A stretch of 64,000 nucleotides of DNA from the NCBI RefSeq assembly GCF_900112245.1, contig NZ_FOYX01000002.1, positions 682,001 through 746,000 on the forward strand, given 5' to 3'. The stretch is from Maribacter stanieri (lineage in GTDB: Bacteria > Bacteroidota > Bacteroidia > Flavobacteriales > Flavobacteriaceae). The notes beneath the pieces are model-generated. The model made no database searches. It was given only the letters and a program-made list of their open reading frames with translations, and was not told the origin of the DNA. Shown here in pieces: positions 61,737-64,000 of the stretch. The number at the start of each line of letters is the position of its first letter. Position 1 is the first letter of the stretch. The translations under genes were made by a program, and so were the position numbers.

Positions 61737-63398
61737 TTAATAACTTAAAACTTGACCATCTTTTAGTAACTTATTTTTCAACGAATCATAGTCTACCTCA
61801 TGAATTTCTTGGTCTTCATTAATTGCCATGCCTGCCAAAGTCCCTGCGCTTTGCCCTAAAATCATAAATACCGGTTCCATACGAATAGAGCCAAATGCAA
61901 TATGAGAACTTGAAACTGCCGCCGGTACTAACAAGTTTCTACATTCTTCTTGTTTGGGTAGAATCGTGCCTAAATGTATTTGATATGGCGCATCTGGTTC
62001 TATACCAAGATCTCCCTCATTCTGCACATAACCTTCTTTGGTAATATATCTTTGTACATTATGAGAATCCATAGCATAAGACCCCATGCCTATTGGCTTT
62101 AACACTTTACTCTTACCCAAAATTTCATTATCGGTCATTACAAATTCACCAATCATTCTTCTTGCTTCGCGTACATATATCTGATATGGCCAATGACCGT
62201 TGTCCGTAAATTCGTCTTTGGCAAGTCCCCATTTTTTAATACTAGTTCTAAATCTTTCAGGAACACTTTCATCATGACCCCAGAAGTAAAGTAAGCCTTT
62301 GTGATAATCAATATGTTCCTTTAATATCTCTTTTCGTTTTTCATAAGATGCTTCGGGGTACTCATAGTTCATTCCAATATTATCAGAACTAAAAGGACCT
62401 ACATTATTGACATCTCTTTTCTTATTAGGTATTTTTCCTCCTCCAAACATTGAGTGTCTTCCGCCCTTAAATATCCTTCTCAGCAGCTCATACTGAGCTG
62501 AGTCATAATTTTCAGGTTTCTCGAAAGGAACAATATTGCCTTCAGCATTAGTAGTACATAATCTATAATTATAGGCTTGTACCCCATTATCCCCAGATCC
62601 GTTTTCACCTATGCGTCCCGTAGCTATTCTAGGAAGCACACCACTTGTAGAATCACCTGGTATGATATACGGACTAATATTTAGCTCTTGAAAGTTATGG
62701 CTATGATGATATACCCCTTTTTGTACTCCATTCCACTGTTCGTTATAAACACTATTAGCTTCCCTACCTACGTGATAATTAACTCCGGCAGCTGCCATTA
62801 AATCGCCTTCATATGTTGCATCTATGAAAATTTTAGCTTCATAAATTGTGCCGTCTAACATAGCTATTGAAGTTATCTTCCCATTCGCAACTTTAACGCC
62901 TTTTTCTCTATCTAACCACTTATCCCTGTGTATGGAAATATTATTTTCCCTTATAAAATTTTCGAAAATCTGTTCAGCAACATGCGGTTCAAAAGTCCAC
63001 ATTGTTTTAAATTCATCATCTATTGCTGTGGTACCTTGACCTTCGTTACCATATTCTTCCCTTGGTTGCCAATTCCAAGCATCTTTATTCTGATAATGCT
63101 TATAAACTTCTTGATAAAATTCTTTTGAAATTCCTCCAATCACCTCTTTATTACCTAAATCTGTAAATCCTAATCCGCTTGATGATAATCCGCCAATATG
63201 CTTCTCAGGACAAACAATCAGCACCGATTTATTCATTCTAACCAGTTGTACTGCTGAGGCTATTGCTGCAGAAGTACCTCCGTATATAACTACATCAGCA
63301 TCTAAACTTTTGACATCATTATGCATACCATAACTAAATTGAACAAGCGCTAATACAACTACTATATTATATTTTATCAGTTTACTTATTTTCATCAT
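61737..63398 (-). CDS. FAD-dependent oxidoreductase, secreted
   Basis: This 553-residue protein has a hydrophobic N-terminus (signal-like, residues 7-24) followed by a Rossmann FAD motif DADVVIYGGTSAAIASAVQ and CPEKHIGGLSSSG, later IDATYEGDLMAAAG and a C-terminal FAD segment QSAGTLAGMAI. The family (FAD-dependent oxidoreductase of PF12831 type) is common in Bacteroidota polysaccharide loci. Its substrate is unknown to me, and a role in oxidising or eliminating a modified sugar is only a guess. It is 12 bases upstream of the SGNH gene. Confidence 0.83.
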   Translation of the reverse strand: MMKISKLIKYNIVVVLALVQFSYGMHNDVKSLDADVVIYGGTSAAIASAVQLVRMNKSVLIVCPEKHIGGLSSSGLGFTDLGNKEVIGGISKEFYQEVYKHYQNKDAWNWQPREEYGNEGQGTTAIDDEFKTMWTFEPHVAEQIFENFIRENNISIHRDKWLDREKGVKVANGKITSIAMLDGTIYEAKIFIDATYEGDLMAAAGVNYHVGREANSVYNEQWNGVQKGVYHHSHNFQELNISPYIIPGDSTSGVLPRIATGRIGENGSGDNGVQAYNYRLCTTNAEGNIVPFEKPENYDSAQYELLRRIFKGGRHSMFGGGKIPNKKRDVNNVGPFSSDNIGMNYEYPEASYEKRKEILKEHIDYHKGLLYFWGHDESVPERFRTSIKKWGLAKDEFTDNGHWPYQIYVREARRMIGEFVMTDNEILGKSKVLKPIGMGSYAMDSHNVQRYITKEGYVQNEGDLGIEPDAPYQIHLGTILPKQEECRNLLVPAAVSSSHIAFGSIRMEPVFMILGQSAGTLAGMAINEDQEIHEVDYDSLKNKLLKDGQVLSY

Positions 63399-63406
63399 TA
63401 TATGTT

Positions 63407-64000
63407 TTAATTGATAGAGATTACCCTTAGATCACCTGCCTTAAACTGTTGTTCTTTATTATCCTGTGTTATGGTCACAGCAACTTCGTTATGCAACCAC
63501 AATTCACCATCTTTTTCCTTTAGTACTACATTCCCAAATTCGTTCGCTGAAATGTTGAATCCTTTAACGGCTGCTTCTTTCCCATTTCCTATAAATATCA
63601 CCCAATCTCCATTTTTTTCATTGGCAATCAATGTATAGGTAGCATCGGTAGACATTTTATTATAGGTTACTTTTTTATGATTAGCTGATGAAAAAACAAC
63701 ATCTTCACGACCAGATTTATGAGTGATATTTAGTCCAACAAACTCAGTATTTCCATTTTGGTCTTCAAAGCTTGAAATATTAGCTATACTTTTTCCTTCT
63801 GCGGAAGTAAAGGGTTCGTAAACCGATACAAAAGGTTTTTCCCAAGCAGCACCATGCTGTCTTGCCGCGAAGGTTAAATAAGGTTCTTTATCTACTTTGT
63901 ATGGTATTCCATGATTTCCTCTAAAGGCTTTGTTGGGAGGTGATTTTATAGAAAAAACCTCACGCCCCTCTGTACCTTTCATCCATAGATTCATAAATAC
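63407..64000 (-). CDS. C-terminal part of a secreted polysaccharide-lyase-like protein (5' end beyond the window)
   Basis: The frame is open up to the window edge (at least 197 residues), so the start is missing. The visible part is beta-rich: LWMKGTEGREVFSIKSPP, PYKVDKEPYLTFAARQHG, AAWEKPFVSVYEPF, FIGNGKEAAVKGFNI. It resembles the C-terminal beta-sheet domain that follows the heparinase II/III-like barrel in some polysaccharide lyases. The catalytic part is not in the window, so the family is tentative. It precedes the FAD oxidoreductase by 8 bases on the same strand. Confidence 0.55.
   Translation of the reverse strand, partial: VFMNLWMKGTEGREVFSIKSPPNKAFRGNHGIPYKVDKEPYLTFAARQHGAAWEKPFVSVYEPFTSAEGKSIANISSFEDQNGNTEFVGLNITHKSGREDVVFSSANHKKVTYNKMSTDATYTLIANEKNGDWVIFIGNGKEAAVKGFNISANEFGNVVLKEKDGELWLHNEVAVTITQDNKEQQFKAGDLRVISIN

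Noticed and set aside
1..64000. CRISPR arrays, tRNA or rRNA genes, insertion sequences, prophage or integrase genes
   Set aside because: No regularly spaced repeats, cloverleaf-like sequences, transposase-type frames or terminal repeats were seen by eye on either strand.
47787..64000. SusC/SusD pair to complete the polysaccharide locus
   Set aside because: No TonB-dependent receptor or SusD-like gene occurs in the window. It may lie beyond base 64000.

Overview
The window is about 64 kb of AT-rich DNA from a Bacteroidota genome, most likely a marine member of the Flavobacteriaceae. The main reasons are the ribonucleotide reductase with its ATP-cone on NrdB, CzcA-type pumps fused to their own outer-membrane factor, secreted sulfatases with Bacteroidota-type lipoprotein signals, a GH85 enzyme, DUF4861, and the scarcity of recognisable Shine-Dalgarno sites. 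The genus cannot be fixed from the sequence alone. No rRNA, tRNA, CRISPR array, insertion sequence, integrase or SusC/SusD pair was seen.

Layout. 1-6.5 kb (minus): the start of a thioredoxin-fold protein, then a heavy-metal RND efflux system (adaptor and CzcA-TolC fusion) with a small His-rich protein. 6.5-8.3 kb (minus): an L,D-transpeptidase and a LOG-family protein. 8.6-15.4 kb: Pta and AckA (acetyl-CoA to acetate plus ATP), three small envelope-stress-type proteins (YtxH, holin-like, small hypothetical), a site-2 protease with CBS domains and a PfkB-type sugar kinase. 15.4-20.9 kb (minus): a tripartite RND multidrug-type pump. 21.2-24.3 kb (minus): class I ribonucleotide reductase. 24.7-27.2 kb: a GH85 endo-beta-N-acetylglucosaminidase and a small unknown gene.

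27.2-38.3 kb (minus) is the most unusual stretch. Eight genes with gaps of 2-18 bases run in one direction: a Crp/Fnr regulator, a surface protein joining a degenerate metallophosphoesterase, a kinase-like domain and an Omp85 barrel, a Rieske-glutamate-synthase fusion, an unknown protein, a divergent YjeF_N protein, a Rieske-ThDP-enzyme fusion, a Na+/H+ antiporter, and a membrane protein resembling the Pycsar effector PycTM but with no cyclase nearby. I recognise no described pathway that contains this set.

38.6-47.7 kb (plus): guanine deaminase, then an AraC regulator and a complete non-phosphorylating L-fucose pathway (transporter, mutarotase, fucose dehydrogenase, lactonase, fuconate dehydratase, keto-deoxy-fuconate dehydrogenase, diketo-acid hydrolase and an FMN lactate-oxidising enzyme), which should yield pyruvate and L-lactate, the latter oxidised to pyruvate. 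47.8-64 kb (minus): part of a polysaccharide-utilisation region with DUF4861, KduD, KduI, a DUF6250-like lectin-fold protein, four sulfatases (one interrupted by an in-frame TAG), two beta-helix proteins (one GH28-like), an SGNH hydrolase whose sequence blocks are circularly permuted, an FAD oxidoreductase and the C-terminus of a lyase-like protein cut by the window edge. Together with the fucose operon this points to use of a sulfated, uronate-containing and perhaps fucosylated algal or animal glycan.
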